A stretch of DNA of 64,000 bases, taken from Zygnema cylindricum. Taxonomy: Eukaryota > Streptophyta > Zygnematophyceae > Zygnematales > Zygnemataceae. The stretch spans positions 58,973-122,972 of the forward strand of contig JBBHKE010002512.1 in the NCBI GenBank assembly GCA_037447655.1, given 5' to 3'. Positions 23,090 to 35,555 of this stretch are shown one piece after another (within the stretch, counting starts at the first letter, position 1; the number at the start of each line of letters is the position of its first letter). The position numbers and the translations under genes are program-made. The notes below the pieces were generated by a model. It did not search any database. It was given only the letters and a program-made list of their open reading frames with translations, and had not been told where the DNA came from.

Positions 23090-24906
23090 CGGGAATACCG
23101 AGACCAATCATCAGTGATAGTCATCATAAATTTCTTCCCCCCTGGTGAGGGCACTTTAGCCGGTCCCCAAATACCTGTGTGTACTAGACCTAGAATTTTT
23201 TCTCCCTTATAGGTGGCTGTTTTAGGAAAAGGTAATCTGTGTGTTTTTACCTTGAGCACATCCACTACAATCACTTATATTATCATTCTCACTGAACTTA
23301 ATCCCTTCCACCCACTCCCATCTTTTTCATTTCTCTTAATTTGTCTAGATTCACATGCCCAAGCCTCTTATGCCACATCATAATATCATGGACACCAGCA
23401 TAATAAAGTTTCTTCCTTTCATTACTTAAAATCAGCCTAAACATCCCATGGCTACCTTTCTCAGCAATGAAATAGACATCCTCCTCAAAACTAGCAGTAA
23501 AGACTCCCTTCCCTAGTGCTGAGTAAAAAAACCCTTATCATCTAATACGGATGTAGAGATGAGGTTTTTGTTCAGCTCCGGAATAAAAAATACATCGGAG
23601 AATGTTACTATGGATGTCTTTCCTTCTACTAACACTTTCAAATCTACCGATCCTACAAGAGTAGTGGTGACTATCCTCCCATCCCCTTACTCTATCTCTA
23701 CGGTGGGAATATTTCTTATCTTAGTGAACAGGTGCCTATCCTTACACATGTGCATGGAGGCACCTGAATCTACAATCCAGCCTGCTTCACCTTTCAATCC
23801 ACCGTAAGCACATTTTCTGCCTTCGTGGAATTTCGACCTCGTTTTTCGCCTCCCAACTCCTCATCCAAAAGGAGCTCATCCTCCTCGTCCTCGGATTCCG
23901 CCTCATGTACCTGTGTCACAAGGGCCTTTTTCTTTCCTCTCGGGGTACCACCGGTTTGCCCCTCCTTTAACCGAAGCTCGGTTATCTTAGTGCACTCTGC
24001 CATATAGTGCCCAAGTTTCTTACAAAAATGACATAAACCTTTGGGAGCCCTTGGTCCAAACTCGTCGGTCTGATTTTTCTGCTCCCTCCCCCCATAGTTT
24101 GCGACCCGGTTTCCGCGAATCCTTGTTTCTCCAATCGGTCGCACTTGCCAAGGCTTGGCCACTCTTTCCTCCCCTTCGGATCTCAATCGTATTCTCCTGA
24201 ACGAGAATCATCCCTACCACTGAGTTCCATATCCACCTTGAGTCCGGCAAGTCCTGCACACGGTTGACTATGTTTTTGAACTCATCGGGTAACTTCATTA
24301 GTAAACAGTTAACCTTTTCTTTTTCACTAAAAACTTTTCCTGCACTTTCTAGCTCCAGAAAGAGTGTAGCAAGCTCATTGCAAAAATCCAACATCTTCCC
24401 CCCTTTGTATACATACTCCTTAACTTTCTGATCAGCCAAACTGTTGTTGCTGAATCGTACCACTTCGGTACATCTCTATGAGAGCCATCCAAAGATCGGA
24501 TGCCCTTTCTACTTGCAAATGGGGACATGCAAGTCCTTGAGTGAGATCGCGTAGGATGAAGTGCTTTGCGCCATATTGTTGAAGTCCCAGGTTTCAGTAT
24601 CATTCTCCCCGTTCCTCAGAATAGGTGACATGAATGCCGAACCCACTTGCTATTGGTGTGGTCGCCCTCCTTCTCCCTTTCCTTTGTCCACCACCTCTCC
24701 TTCTTTTGTTTCCTCCGTTGAAGGTGGATCCTCTTTTTCTAGTGAATCTGCTTCCTCCAAACCCTCGAGGAATTCCAAGACTTGATGGACGCCTCAACCG
24801 TCCACTCACTATCCCCCCCAAAACCTTTTTTTCGCATAGAGCTCCTATCATCATACTTTCCCAGTATATGAAGCCGAGTTCCATTAAAGATTGGTACCCT
24901 AGAGGG
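23090..24906 (-). pseudogene. L: gag, protease and integrase N-terminal part
   Basis: The 5' half of L pol on the other side of B. In coding order it has Gag from the primer site (24919 downwards, PPSRVPIFNGT), UBN2-like helices, the zinc knuckle CHFCKKLGHYMAEC (about 24000-24045), protease DSGAS (about 23762-23776), GAG-pre-integrase and the start of integrase to 23090. Frameshifts occur near 24460, 24570 and 23530. The primer site rc TGGGCCCATAACC is intact at 24907-24919. Confidence 0.9.
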
Positions 24907-24919
24907 TGGGCCCATAACC

Positions 24920-25975
24920 TGAAACTCTGAGACCTCCATAAGTCCTCAGAGTGGACAACTTCCAAGAAGCCTCTAGGATAATCTGACCCCTTTGTGTTTC
25001 AGCGAAAACAACTGCCTCCCTGGCAGACAAAAACTCTGACCACCTGCACCCCTTTGAAGGCAAGACTCTGTTGAGTCTATAGCAAAAAGAATCTCTGAAT
25101 TTGCTCCCCTGAGCAGTAAGTTATGGGGGGTCAAAGTTGACCTTTTGTACAGAAGCTCTCCGGGAGAGAGGGTCCTATCTCCTAATTTTTCTAGGTCCTA
25201 TCTCTCTCACAGACTCTATCTACTGATGTACGGAACCAATCAGAATACAGTTCCGTACGCAAAAGTACAGCTGCCGGTGTACTTTATGTACGGACATTGT
25301 ACGACATGGCCTAAAATGTCGACACATGTCATATCCGGATTCGGTGCCATAATCTTCGGAGATTCCACGATCCAATATAATTTCGCCACGTGTCATCCGA
25401 TGTGGCGATGGCCAAAAACCGCCGAAATCTTCTTCCGCGATCTCGGCGCTAATTCCGGCCGTCCGATTAAATTCAGATTTAATCGTAGCCGTAATAAATA
25501 CATGCGCGGTATTCGTTTCAGTTAAGAAATAAATGCGCGGTATTGATTTCTTGTCCGTACCGTAATCCGTACTTTACACATTAACGGATCTATGTATCCC
25601 GTAATAAATTAGAGTTAATGATTAATCCTACGTATACATGTTTAAATAAATATCAAACTATATACTACGTAACACTAGTCCTAGACTTAACGGCTAAGGC
25701 TACCGCTATCTGCTGTTTGCCGGCCGGTAGGTATAGGGATCAAATCCTTGGCCGGCACATACCTTTTAGATAAAATAAACCCTTTAACTAATATAAATTT
25801 CCCGTAAACCTCTGGATAGCCTAGGTAGCCATGGCTCTAGCTCCCTCTCCAATTTCTCAGTGACTGCGACAAGTTTGAGAGTTGCAGAAAAAAGTTAGAG
25901 GTAGACTGCCTCGACTTCTTTCTATATTTCTATTTAGACCTAGAAAATACTATAAATGGACCACTAATTTCTACA
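24920..25975 (-). repeat. L: right LTR (5' LTR)
   Basis: A 1,056-bp LTR, TGAAACTC... to ...TTTCTACA. It is the same subtype as the R 3' LTR (40946-42002), sharing the GGTCCATTTATAGTATTTTC start (as rc), and unlike the left LTR of L. Its outer flank TGACG pairs with CGTCA after R. Hairpin at about 25687-25760. Confidence 0.94.
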
Positions 25976-28900
25976 TGACGATCTCCTCTTCCAATTTTCC
26001 ATGCAAAAAGGTTGTTTGTATGTCCATATGGTGCACCTCCATGTCTTCCGCTGCTGCCAGACTGAGAAGTATGCGGACGGAGGGAATCTGACGACCGGGG
26101 CAAAGGTTTCATCGTAGTCGATTCCTTCTTTCTGTGTAAATCCTTTTGCCACTAATCGGGCTTTGTAACGCTCAATGGTGTTATCCATGTTCAACTTTAA
26201 TTTGAAAACCCACTTACATCCGATTAGTTTTCGATTAGGTGGACAATCCACTAGCTCCCAAGTATCTGGTGCCATAATTGAGGCCATCTCCTCATTGATG
26301 GTTTTCTTCCACCAGTTCCATTCTGGACAAGTCATCGCCTCTCCATAAGTCTGAGGTTCATTTTGATGAGATAGTTTTGTTACCTTGTTATTAAACTGTT
26401 TTTCTTGAAAACTTTTGCTACTTCTCCTTCCCCCCTCAAAAACTGTGGCCGGAATTGATGGTTCTCGTGGGTTCTTTCGAACAAACTCAGCTTCTCCCCT
26501 ATCCCTTGATTCCGAATCAATTTCCACCTCGTCTTCCGCTTCGGGTAGAGTTGACACTGGAGTTTCCGCAGCCGAGTCCTTTTCGGTCTGATTTGTACCT
26601 GCAAGAATGTAATCTTCTCTAAAACCTGGATAGTGAGGAAGCTCAAAGTCATCGGAATTTTTTGACTCAAACCTGATTTTTAATGACTTTGTATACTTGA
26701 AGGGATCCAAATACTTTCCTTCATCCATAAGTACTAGATGCTTTAGTAAGATTGTATCTTCCCTTTTTAGATCATATATTCTATATCCTTTAACATCCTC
26801 ATCATATCCTAATAAGTATCTCAGTTTTCCTTTAGGATCTAGCGTCCAATTAGACGGATCTGTATCTAGACTGAATACTTGACTGCCGAAAACCTTTAAG
26901 TTAGATATGTCTGGTTTTCCGACCGGTCCATCTCTCATAAGGTGTTTGATCTTTTATAGCTGAAGTAAGAACTCTATTTTTTGAGATAATTAGTATTGTT
27001 CATTGCTTCTGCCCAAAACCTTTTTCCTATTTTCTTATCCCACAACATACTTCTAGCACTATCACTTAGTGTCCTATTTAATCTTTCAGCTGCCCCATTC
27101 ACTGGAACTGTCCTTTGGTGTTGGACTCCATCTTCCCTGAGAAAATCCTCAAACTGGTTAGAAGTATACTCTCCACATTGTCACTCCTTACTCTCTTAAT
27201 TGGAGTTTCATGGTGTTTTTCGCTCTATGCTTTATATTGTTTAAAACAATCTTGAGCTTCTGACTTGTTTTCCAAAAAATACACCCCTGAATACCGAGAC
27301 TAATATCAGTGATAGTCATCAGAAATCTCTTCTCCCCCGGTGAGGGCACTTTGGCAGGTCCCCAAATATTTGTGTGTACTAAATCTAGAATTTTTTTTCT
27401 CCCTTATAGGTGGCTGTTTTGGGAAATGGTAATCTGTGTGCTTTACCTTGAGCACATTCACTAGAATCACTTAGATTATACATCTCACCGAACTGAATCC
27501 CTTCCACCACTCCCATCTTTTTCATATCTTTTAACTTGTCTAGATTCACATGCCCAAGCCTCTTATGCCACATCATAATATCATGAACACCAGCATAATA
27601 AAGTTTATTCGTTTCATTACTCAAAACCAGCCTAAACATCCCATGGCTACCTTTCTCATCAATGAAATAGACATCCTCCTCAAAACTAGCAGTAAAGACT
27701 CCTTCCCTAGTGCTAGTAAAAAAACCCTTATCATCTAATACAGATGTAAAGATGAGGTTTTTGTTCAGCTCCGGAATATACAATACATCAAAGAATGTTA
27801 CTATGGATGTCTTTCCTTCTACTAACACTTTCAAATCTACCGATCCTACAAGAGTAGTGGTGACTATCCTCCCATCCCCGTACTCTATCTCTACGGTGGG
27901 AATCTTTCTTATCTTAGTGAACAGGTGTTTATCCTTACACTTGTGTATGGAGGTTCCTAAATCTACAATCTAGCCTGCTTCACCTTCCAATCCACCGAAA
28001 GCACATTTATGCTTTTGTGGAATTTCTACCTTGTTTGTGGCTTCTAACTCCTCATCCAATAAGAGCTCATCGCCCTCGTCTTTGGATTCCACCTCATGTA
28101 CCTACGTCACAAGGTCATTTTTCTTTCCTCTCGGCGTTCCACTGGTCTGCCCCTCCTTTAACCGAAGCTCAGTTAGCTCTGTGCACTCCGCCATATAGTG
28201 CCCTGGTTTCTTACAAAAATGACATAAACCCTTGGGAGCCTTTGGTCCGAACTCGTCGGTCTAATTTTTCTGCTCCACCCCTCCGTAATTTCCGACCGGT
28301 CTCCGGAATTCTTGTTCCTCCAATCGGTCCCAACTGCCATGGCTTGCCCTCTCTTTCCTCCCCTTCGGATCTCCATCGTATTCTCCCGAACAAGAATCAT
28401 TCCTACCACTGAGTTCCATATCCACCTTGAGTGCGACAAGTCATGCACACTGTTGACTATGTTCTCGAACTCATCAGGTACCTTCATCAGTAGACAGTTA
28501 ACCTTTTTTTATCAATAAAATATTTTTCGAACACTCTCTAGCTCCATGAAAAGTGTAGCAAGCTCATTGCAAAAATCCAACATCTTCCCCCCTTTGTATA
28601 CATAGTCTTTAAATTTTGGATCAGCAAACTGTTGTTACTGAATCGTACCACTTTGGTACATCTCTATAAGAGCCATCCAAAGATCAGATGCCCTTTCTAC
28701 CTGTAAATGAGGACATGCAAGCCCTTGAGTAAGATGGCGGAGGATGAAGTGCTTTGCCGCCATATTGTTGAAGTTCCAGATATAAGTATCATTCTCTTCT
28801 CCTTGTTCCTCGGATTAGGTGACATGAATGCAGATTCAAATGCTATTGGTGTGGTCGTCTCCTTCTCGTTTCCTTTGTCCACTACCTCTCCTTCCTTTGA

Positions 28901-29092
28901 CTCCTCCGTTGAAGATGGATCTACTTTCGTTGTGAATCTGATTCTTCCAAACCCTGGAGGGATTCAAAGACTTGATGGACGCCCCAGTTGTCCACTCACT
29001 ATCCCCCAAAACCTTTTCTCGCATAGAGCTCATGTCATCATACTTTACTAGTATATGAAGCCAATTCGATTAAAGATGGGTACCCTAGAGGG
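25976..29092 (-). pseudogene. Copia element E: 5' part (gag to RT fingers)
   Basis: Minus-strand Copia reading from the primer site near 29093-29105: Gag fragments (28697-29033, 28173-28487), zinc knuckle near 28200, protease and GAG-pre-integrase (27385-27834), integrase (27000-27380, broken), then a long open stretch (25964-26938) with the acidic linker and RT fingers ending at GELEEEIV. The protein stops exactly at the CGTCA target site. Its continuation (the rest of RT and RNase H) lies on the plus strand from 42003. The protease aspartate region has decayed (DSGAS replaced near 27955-27970). Confidence 0.88.
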
Positions 29093-29105
29093 TCGGCCCA
29101 TAACC

Positions 29106-30155
29106 TGCAACTCTCAGACCTCAATAGGTCCTCCGAATGGACAGCTTGCAAGAAGCCTCTAGGATAACCCTGACCCCTTCGTGTTTCACAAGAATAACTG
29201 CCACCTTGGCACACAAAAACTCTGACCACTTGCACCCCTGTGAAGGTAAGACTCCCCTGAGTCGATAGCAAAATGAACCTCTGAATTTGCTCCTTTGAGC
29301 AGTAAGTTATGGAGGGTCAAAGTTGAGCTTTTGTACAAAAGCTCTTTGGGAGAGAGGGTCCTATCTACCAAATTTTTCTAACTCCTATCTCTCTCTAAAA
29401 CTCTATCTATTGACATACGCCACCAATCATATTACTGTACCGTACAGAAAGGTACAGCTATCGGTGTACTTTCTGTACGGACATTGTACGACATGACCAA
29501 AAAGTCGACACATGTTTTATCTAGATTCGTTTCCGTAATCCCTGTAGATGCGGAAATCTAATGTCGTGGTGCCACGTGTCATCCGATGTGGCGGTGACCA
29601 TAAACCGCCGAAATCCCTTTCCGCGATCTCGGCATTCTTTCCGGTCGTCCGATTCAATGCCGATTTGAATCATAGCCGTCATAAATATTTGCGCTGTATT
29701 TGTTTCGCTATCAATTTAAATGCGCGGTACTTGTTTCTTCTCCGTACTCGTAATCCGTACTTTTCATAACTGACATTATGTATCCCGTATATAGTTGTCG
29801 TTAAATGAATTAGCCTATATGTTAACGTTTATATTTTTATTATACTCTATATCCTTTACCACTAATCTTAGACTAAATGGATGAGGCTATCGCCTACCAG
29901 CGGCGTTACCTATCTGTAGGTACCAGGATCAAATCTTGGAACCGACATCTTTCCTTTTAGTAAATCAACTACTTTCCTACCCTGTAAATCTATGGATAGC
30001 ATAGGCAGCCATGGCACTAGCTTCCTCTCCAACTTCTCAGTGACTGCAACAAGTGTGGGAGTTGGAGAGAGAAGTTTGAGACAAATTGCCTCGGCTTCTC
30101 TTTCTGCGTTTCATTTTAGGCCTAGAAAATACTAAAAGAACCATCAATTTCTACA
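29106..30155 (-). repeat. E: 5' LTR
   Basis: A 1,050-bp LTR, TGCAACTC... to ...ATTTCTACA. It matches the LTR at 43223-44272 far better than any other LTR here (shared TGTAGAAATTGATGGTTC start). The outer flank (30156-30160, TTCTT) has no matching repeat at the other end. Hairpin at about 29870-29955. Confidence 0.92.
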
Positions 30156-30434
30156 TTCTTCTGTGTGATTGATTCTGCAACATGTTTATTCTACTAGTAG
30201 TTTTCCGCAATCTGTATCTTTTCCTTGTTTTTTTTATGTCTTCCTGATCTAATTTTGGACTTTGTAGTGTTTTCACAGTTTGCCTTCTCATTACCTCTTT
30301 AAAGTGTGGTTTTTCTCACTAATTTCTGGTCTTTCTCCATAGATCTTCCACTTCTCTTAAGCGTACGCATTCTCAATATATTCATTTTGATCCACTTTTC
30401 ATTTAACTACTCTTCCTCTTTCTAGTATTCTCTT
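30156..30434. other. Non-coding part of element D
   Basis: AT-rich sequence downstream of the D gag frame (minus strand). No further pol domain is visible before the E LTR. Confidence 0.35.
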
Positions 30435-31070
30435 TTATTTTCCACATTCCTCCAAATTTATGACCTTTTCCGATCTCATAAACTTCCTCTTTAACCTCAT
30501 TTTCTTAACAATTTTTACCGGATTTTCACTAAGTTCATTACATTTTAAATCCACTGTATTTTCTACTCCTGATGTTGATTCCCCAATTTTTGTGAATATA
30601 CTATTCCCTATCTCATCATCTTCTCTTTGCACTTTTTCAGGTTCCGTTTTCAGTTCAGTGTTCTTTATATCTAAATAATTTTCTTCTGTCAAATTTAAGT
30701 TTGCTTCTCCAACTCCCATTTTTTCTTGAATCTCTTCCCTTTGTAAGTCATTATCACACATTAATTTGTCATAGGAAATATTGAGAGCAATCGAATCGTT
30801 TTCTGCCACCTCTTTCACCTCATTCCGAACAACATGTAAGGTCGGTAAGTAAATAAATTCGTCAACACACGGTGTATCCCTTTTGTCATTGGTCGAATCT
30901 TGTCTCTCACTCACGAAAGCACTTGATTCTCTTCTTGTTGATGATCGAACTAGGTTGTTGTCCCATCCATTTTTTAATTTCCCTGTAACACATGCACTTT
31001 TATACGACGGACATACCCTAAAGGTATGTCCCAAATCACTACAATAAAAGCAATTCTTTGACCGATCTGT
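30435..31070 (-). pseudogene. Copia element D: Gag C-terminal part with zinc knuckle
   Basis: The minus strand reads a knuckle CFYCSDLGHTFRVC (about 31008-31055; the 199-codon ORF starts inside it) followed by a long acidic and lysine-rich region. The latter has no match I can name. In this position other Copia elements have a gag-protease linker. The frame ends at 30435 without protease motifs. Confidence 0.65.
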
Positions 31071-31261
31071 GAACTCGCTATTCTTTTTAATTTTCTGAAA
31101 CTGAAACTTAGATTACTTCATATTCCTCTTACTTAATAAAACCTTTCTATTAGCCTCTTCATCTAGAACAACATGTCTTGCTACAGTTAAGCTCCAATCA
31201 CTTTTATCAATTAAAGTCAATCGATCTTATGCACTTTTATTTTCTTCAAGTAGAATTCTCA

Positions 31262-31714
31262 TTAACAATATAGTTTGTTGGGCATCTGTAAAGTTTCCTC
31301 CTGCCAAATCATTTTTGCAAATAATACTTGTAAGTCAATATAGTGTTTCTCCATACTACCTCCTACATACTTGTGTTCAACTATTTTGGTAACACAGCTA
31401 AGCCAATGATATAAAGAAGTCTTTGCATACATACATTCTAAGCACTTCCATAATTCATATGCCTTTTTAAAACTTAGGTATGACATTACGAAATCCTCAG
31501 TCAAGGAGTTCTTGATAACCCTTAGACACTCATGAATTTTTCTTTTCCATCCATTTGATGTTTCGGCCAAGGTACCATCCACCACATCCATTAGTTCCAT
31601 CATCTCGAAGTAGCTCTCGAGTGCACCCTTCAAGTACTGATATTTTGATCCATCAAATATGGGTAGCCATGGGTGTGGGCCCATAACCTGTTGTCCATAG
31701 CCTATTTCAGCCAT
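31262..31714 (-). pseudogene. Copia element D: Gag N-terminal part
   Basis: One hundred and fifty codons beginning in the LTR (MAEIGYGQQVMGPHPWLPIF). They cross the primer-binding site (31676-31688) and contain the DUF4219-like start and UBN2-like helices (SYLSFKKAYELWKCLECMYA). It ends at a stop at 31262; the following 190 bases to the zinc knuckle are broken. It is a different Copia family from R but has the same LTR-PBS-gag arrangement. Confidence 0.8.
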
Positions 31715-32833
31715 GGACTACTCTCGGAAACACCACAGACTACCCCTCAAACAGTTGTGTTTTAGACAACACAGATTACTCCACAATGAATAAAATCCTC
31801 TCAAACTTCACAAATAGGCAGTATACTATAGACACTGTAAGCTCCCAATTTTTCAGCCAAATCCACCAAGGAATCTAGAAGATATAAGCTCCAGAGTTTC
31901 ATAAAAACAGTTGACAGCTTCACAAACTAACCACTTAGACCTCTCACATAATCTTACAAAAATAACAGAATAGAATGAAATTGCACACACACATAGATTC
32001 TATATCATATAATAACTTCAGAAAGTTTCACATGAAAATACCAATCAGGGTGATCACACCAAACAGGGTGATCACACCAACAGGTCAAAGATGCAGAAAA
32101 CAGTCTGCCATTGCTTTAATAAACTTGACTGTGATACTCAAAATATTCTAAGTCCTACAAGTTATACTCAAAAAGTTCACTACTGAATGTACTAAGGCAT
32201 ACCAGCCGTACGGTAGCTACCATCTACCTAAACTATTGTAAGTATACCCGAATAGTTCGAGGTATGTCAGACTGAACAAATCTACACTAATAAACTAATT
32301 AGCAAAAAGACAAACCTATGTTGTATAGAATATTTACACCGACATCTCCACAATCTTCTTACGTCAAAAACCAAGCTACCACTAAGCAACCACTAAACAA
32401 ATATCATTACTCAGAATCTATACAAGTCATATTATCCGCAGTTGCGACAGCTGTTTTGTCCGTACGGATCATGTCAAATTTTCCGCAGCTGCGTTGACTT
32501 GTTTGCATCGCAGCTGCTCCGTACCGGCGGCGCGTATTTATCCCAAATAGCTGCAGCTGCGTTGTCTTGTCTGCGTCGCAGCTGCGCCGTACCGGCGATG
32601 CCTATTTCAACATTTCGTTTATTCCACTTCAGATTGCTTCGCGATCCACCGTCCATTTGTCAATGCTTGTTCACGCCACTCAATGAGTCTTTTACGTCAC
32701 TTAAATTATATTTGTTCATTCGCTCCCCCAATTTGTGAATCCATTTGAACCTCCACATCAATTTCCATTGCACACGAACTGTCACAAGCCCCCAAAATGT
32801 CGCGTACGCACGAAACAAACTTTTCAAAACACA
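31689..32833 (-). repeat. D: 5' LTR
   Basis: A 1,145-bp LTR, TGTTGTCC... to ...CAAAACACA. It matches the LTR halves at 51591-51931 and 59709-60454. Its outer flank CTAGG (32834-32838) is the reverse complement of the CCTAG after the other LTR (60455-60459): a TSD whose halves now face opposite ways, as expected if this side was inverted. It has a GATCACACC tandem near 32050-32085. Confidence 0.9.
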
Positions 32834-32838
32834 CTAGG

Positions 32839-33448
32839 ATCCCCCTATCCGCGGTTGTGCACCCGTCTTCCTATGACCGTGCGGACGATAGTACAAGATG
32901 CCCTCCACCTCCCCTTGTCCCACATTTCTTCAAACTCGACAGTTATTGCTCCTTGGCACCTTCTTCTTTTGTTTTCTCTCTAGGTCCTAGTCCTTCCTAC
33001 GGAGGGGGCAATGGGGCTAGAGAGACTATGGCGCGATGTCATCAATTCCTTCCTGGTGACTTGAAGGCCCTCCACGCCGAGCATCAAGATCGGTTATCGA
33101 ACGCCTTTTTCATATCGCGTCGCCCATCCAGGCCATCAGATGTCCCGGCCTCTTATCGTCGAGCAATTCATATAGACCGTGTAGGTTGGCTTTCTCGAGC
33201 GGTTCAGGCCATACAACCATTAACTCCTACCCCCCGATCTTATTCCACTATTAAGGTCCTTCGAACTCTCCACCCCCTTGCACTTTCCCCTCTACCTCAT
33301 TCCATCCACGCCTTTGAGCCTTCTGAGAGCTTTACTTTAGATTAAGTTTTCATTAAGGCCCTTAGCTCTTCTCCTCACTTTTCACCGTAGGGTCCCTCGA
33401 GCACAATGTATGAGTTGTTTCGCGCTGTTTTGCCCCCGGATTCAGGTG
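32839..33448 (+). pseudogene. RT retroelement (second type): N-terminal region
   Basis: The plus-strand frame 32797-33345 and its continuation read HEHQDRLSNAFF-like sequence, then GWLSRAVQAIQPLTPTP and a LRTLHP block, then a GPSS...ELFRAVLP block. These fit the conserved region before the RT palm in a family of non-LTR-type RT proteins (GxLSRA...LHP...GPSG). Two stops (33343-33345, 33388-33390) break it. It is cut by a solo LTR at 33454. The beginning of the protein was lost or altered by the D insertion at 32834. Confidence 0.6.
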
Positions 33449-33453
33449 CCCAT

Positions 33454-34452
33454 TGTTGAAATAACTAGTTTTATTTGGGTATTTTCTAGGTCTAAATAGA
33501 TTAGCGGAAAAAGAAAAAAAAGGTGCAGGCTGCCTGCCTCCATCCCTTCTCTAGCCCCCACTTGTTGCAGTCACTGAAGGAGAGAGAGAGTGATGGAGCC
33601 ATAGCTGCCTCAATTCCAAAGGCAGGACTAAAGAGTGACTTAAGTCACTCTCAACAAAAGGTTGAGTCCGGCAAGACTCAAACCTCCGACCGGCAGAGAG
33701 CGGCGTAGCCGTTAGCTCTAACCAATCTGTCGTAGAAGTCTGTTAGGATACATAGGATTTGATGTCTATTTTAACTAGTGTACGGTCTTGAAAATGATTA
33801 ACTAAAATATGAACGAAGGAGCATAGAAATAGTGAAAGTTTAGTGCGGACGTCATTTTGCACGAAACAAATGAATCGGACATTTGTTTCGACGAATCAAA
33901 TTCAATGTCAGATTTAATCCTACGGCATATATCGCTGCCGAGATCCCGGAATGGTCACTTTGTCGTTTATGGACGCGGCATGATCTGGCGCCACGTGGAG
34001 GGATAACATTTGGTCGTAGGAATTTCGGATAGCGTAAGGACGAGTGAAAGGTTGACACGCGTCCACTCAGCGGCCTTGTCGTACACAAGCCATACAGAGA
34101 AGACATCGGGTGTAGTACTTTTCTGTACTTTACAGTTATGTGATTTGGTCGTACATTAGTAGATAGGGGTTGTGAGAGGGAAGTAGGACTTAGCATATTT
34201 TTAGACAGTCACCTCTCCTTTAGGAGCTTTGTATAAATTGGCATCTTTGCCACCTCATAACTTATCGGTTGGTTGGCCGTTTTCAGTGACTCTTTTTGCT
34301 ACAGACTTAGGGGAGTCCTAAATTCACAAGGGTGCAGTCAGAATGTCAATTTGTCCTCTTGGGCAGCAGTGGTTGTGGCTTGAAGTGGGTTAGTTAAAAG
34401 TTATCTAGAGGCTTTCGAAACTCTGTAGTCCAATGAAGGACACAAAATTGCA
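33454..34452 (+). mobile_element. Solo LTR inside the RT retroelement
   Basis: A 999-bp LTR, TGTTGAAATAAC... to ...AAAATTGCA, related to family X. It is flanked by CCCAT (33449-33453) and CCCAG (34453-34457), a 5-bp duplication with one mismatch. There are no internal genes. Its tRNA-like module (33660-33740, antisense) is the most tRNA-like copy in the window, with a GATTGGTTAGAGC A-box-like block and a GGTTTGAGTC B-box-like block when read on the minus strand. Confidence 0.88.
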
Positions 34453-34457
34453 CCCAG

Positions 34458-35550
34458 GGGGTTCGATGTGTTTTTTTGAGTATGTTCTCTTATTACTCGT
34501 GGGATGTTCCCCCTCGGATTTGTGATCTTCTCACGGCGTCTCGCCTTATTGCGGCCGCCAAACCTCACGGAGGAATATGCCTATTGCCGCGGGAGAGGTT
34601 TTATACAGATTAGTGGTTCGTGTGATATGTCTTCACCTCCAACTAGCATTTCATGACTATTTCTCTCCTCATCAGCTTGGAGTGGCTATTAGATAAGGTT
34701 GTGAGGCCGTGGTCCACATGATTTGGGCTTTGTTTAATGTATATTCAAATTGGTTGGTTCTTGAGGTCGACGTTTCCAATGCCTTCAATACGGTGGATCG
34801 GAACGTCATTTTTTTAGGGCTTCTGGCGGCTCCATCTTTGATTGTCCAATTATTCCCCTTTGTGAGGGCTTTTTATTCTTTGACTAGCAACCTTTCCTTC
34901 TCAGCCAACGGGGATCTCATTCCTCTCTCCTCTGCGACAAGCACTCGCCAAGGTGACACTTGGGCGCACCTTTGTTCGCCCCCGCCCATTACCAGGCCCT
35001 CCATGCTTCTGCAACCGCTTTCCCTTCTTGCCTTTTCCCTTCGGTTGCAGATCATACTCACATTATTGGACTTAAGGAACAAGTCATGTCGGCATATAAT
35101 TTTTTCAAAGAACTTTCAACCTTTCAGTCTAGTCTTTGAAGTTTGCTATTTGGTCCGCTAGGGATATTCCACTTCCTTTACTCCCCCTCTTGATTTTCAA
35201 ACTCCTTCTCCCTTTGATGGCATTTGTGTGCTGGGTTGCCCCCTTGGTTTGTATACTTTAGTGACCTAACTTCTTGATGATGTCTACAAACAGATCTGTT
35301 CAAAGTGGACGACGTTCCTCACCTTTCCGATTCCCAAGTAGCTTTTGCTATTTTGAACAAGTGTTTCCCTCACCGCCTTTTTAACCTTACTCGTACTTCC
35401 CCTTCCACCACGACATTTGTCTCATCTCTCTCAGCCTTTGGTGATCCCCTCATTGATGTCCTCCACACTTTGCTAGGTCGTGGGGCATTCGATCATGAGT
35501 TTGGGTCTTCAACCCGCATTGAGGCATTTCTCCCCGTCTTTCGGGGGGGG
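34458..35550 (+). pseudogene. RT retroelement (second type): reverse transcriptase domain
   Basis: The frame reads LTASRLIAAAKPHGGICLLP, then an HQLGVAIR block, the palm motif LEVDVSNAFNTVDRNVIF (about 34760-34815, catalytic Asp in VDVSNAFN), FYSLTSNLSF and a TSTRQGDTW block (about 34936-34965). All are RT motifs 1-4 in order. The second catalytic motif (xxDD) is not clear around 35190-35260, where a frameshift and stops occur. The protein continues to GGLG at the TTGGG target site of R (35551-35555) and resumes at 12984 on the minus strand. Confidence 0.75.
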
Positions 35551-35555
35551 TTGGG

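Larger units (their letters stand above)
12990..25975 (-). mobile_element. Copia element L, containing nested element B
   Basis: A minus-strand Copia with its 3' LTR on the left (13024-14075), pol, and its 5' LTR on the right (24920-25975), interrupted by B at 16621-23084. The left flank is CCCAA (12985-12989) and the right flank is TGACG (25976-25980), which do not match. The partner of CCCAA is TTGGG at 35551-35555 and the partner of TGACG is CGTCA at 42003-42007, both flanking R. The two LTRs of L are also different subtypes, each matching one LTR of R. L is therefore a recombinant of two original insertions. Confidence 0.9.
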
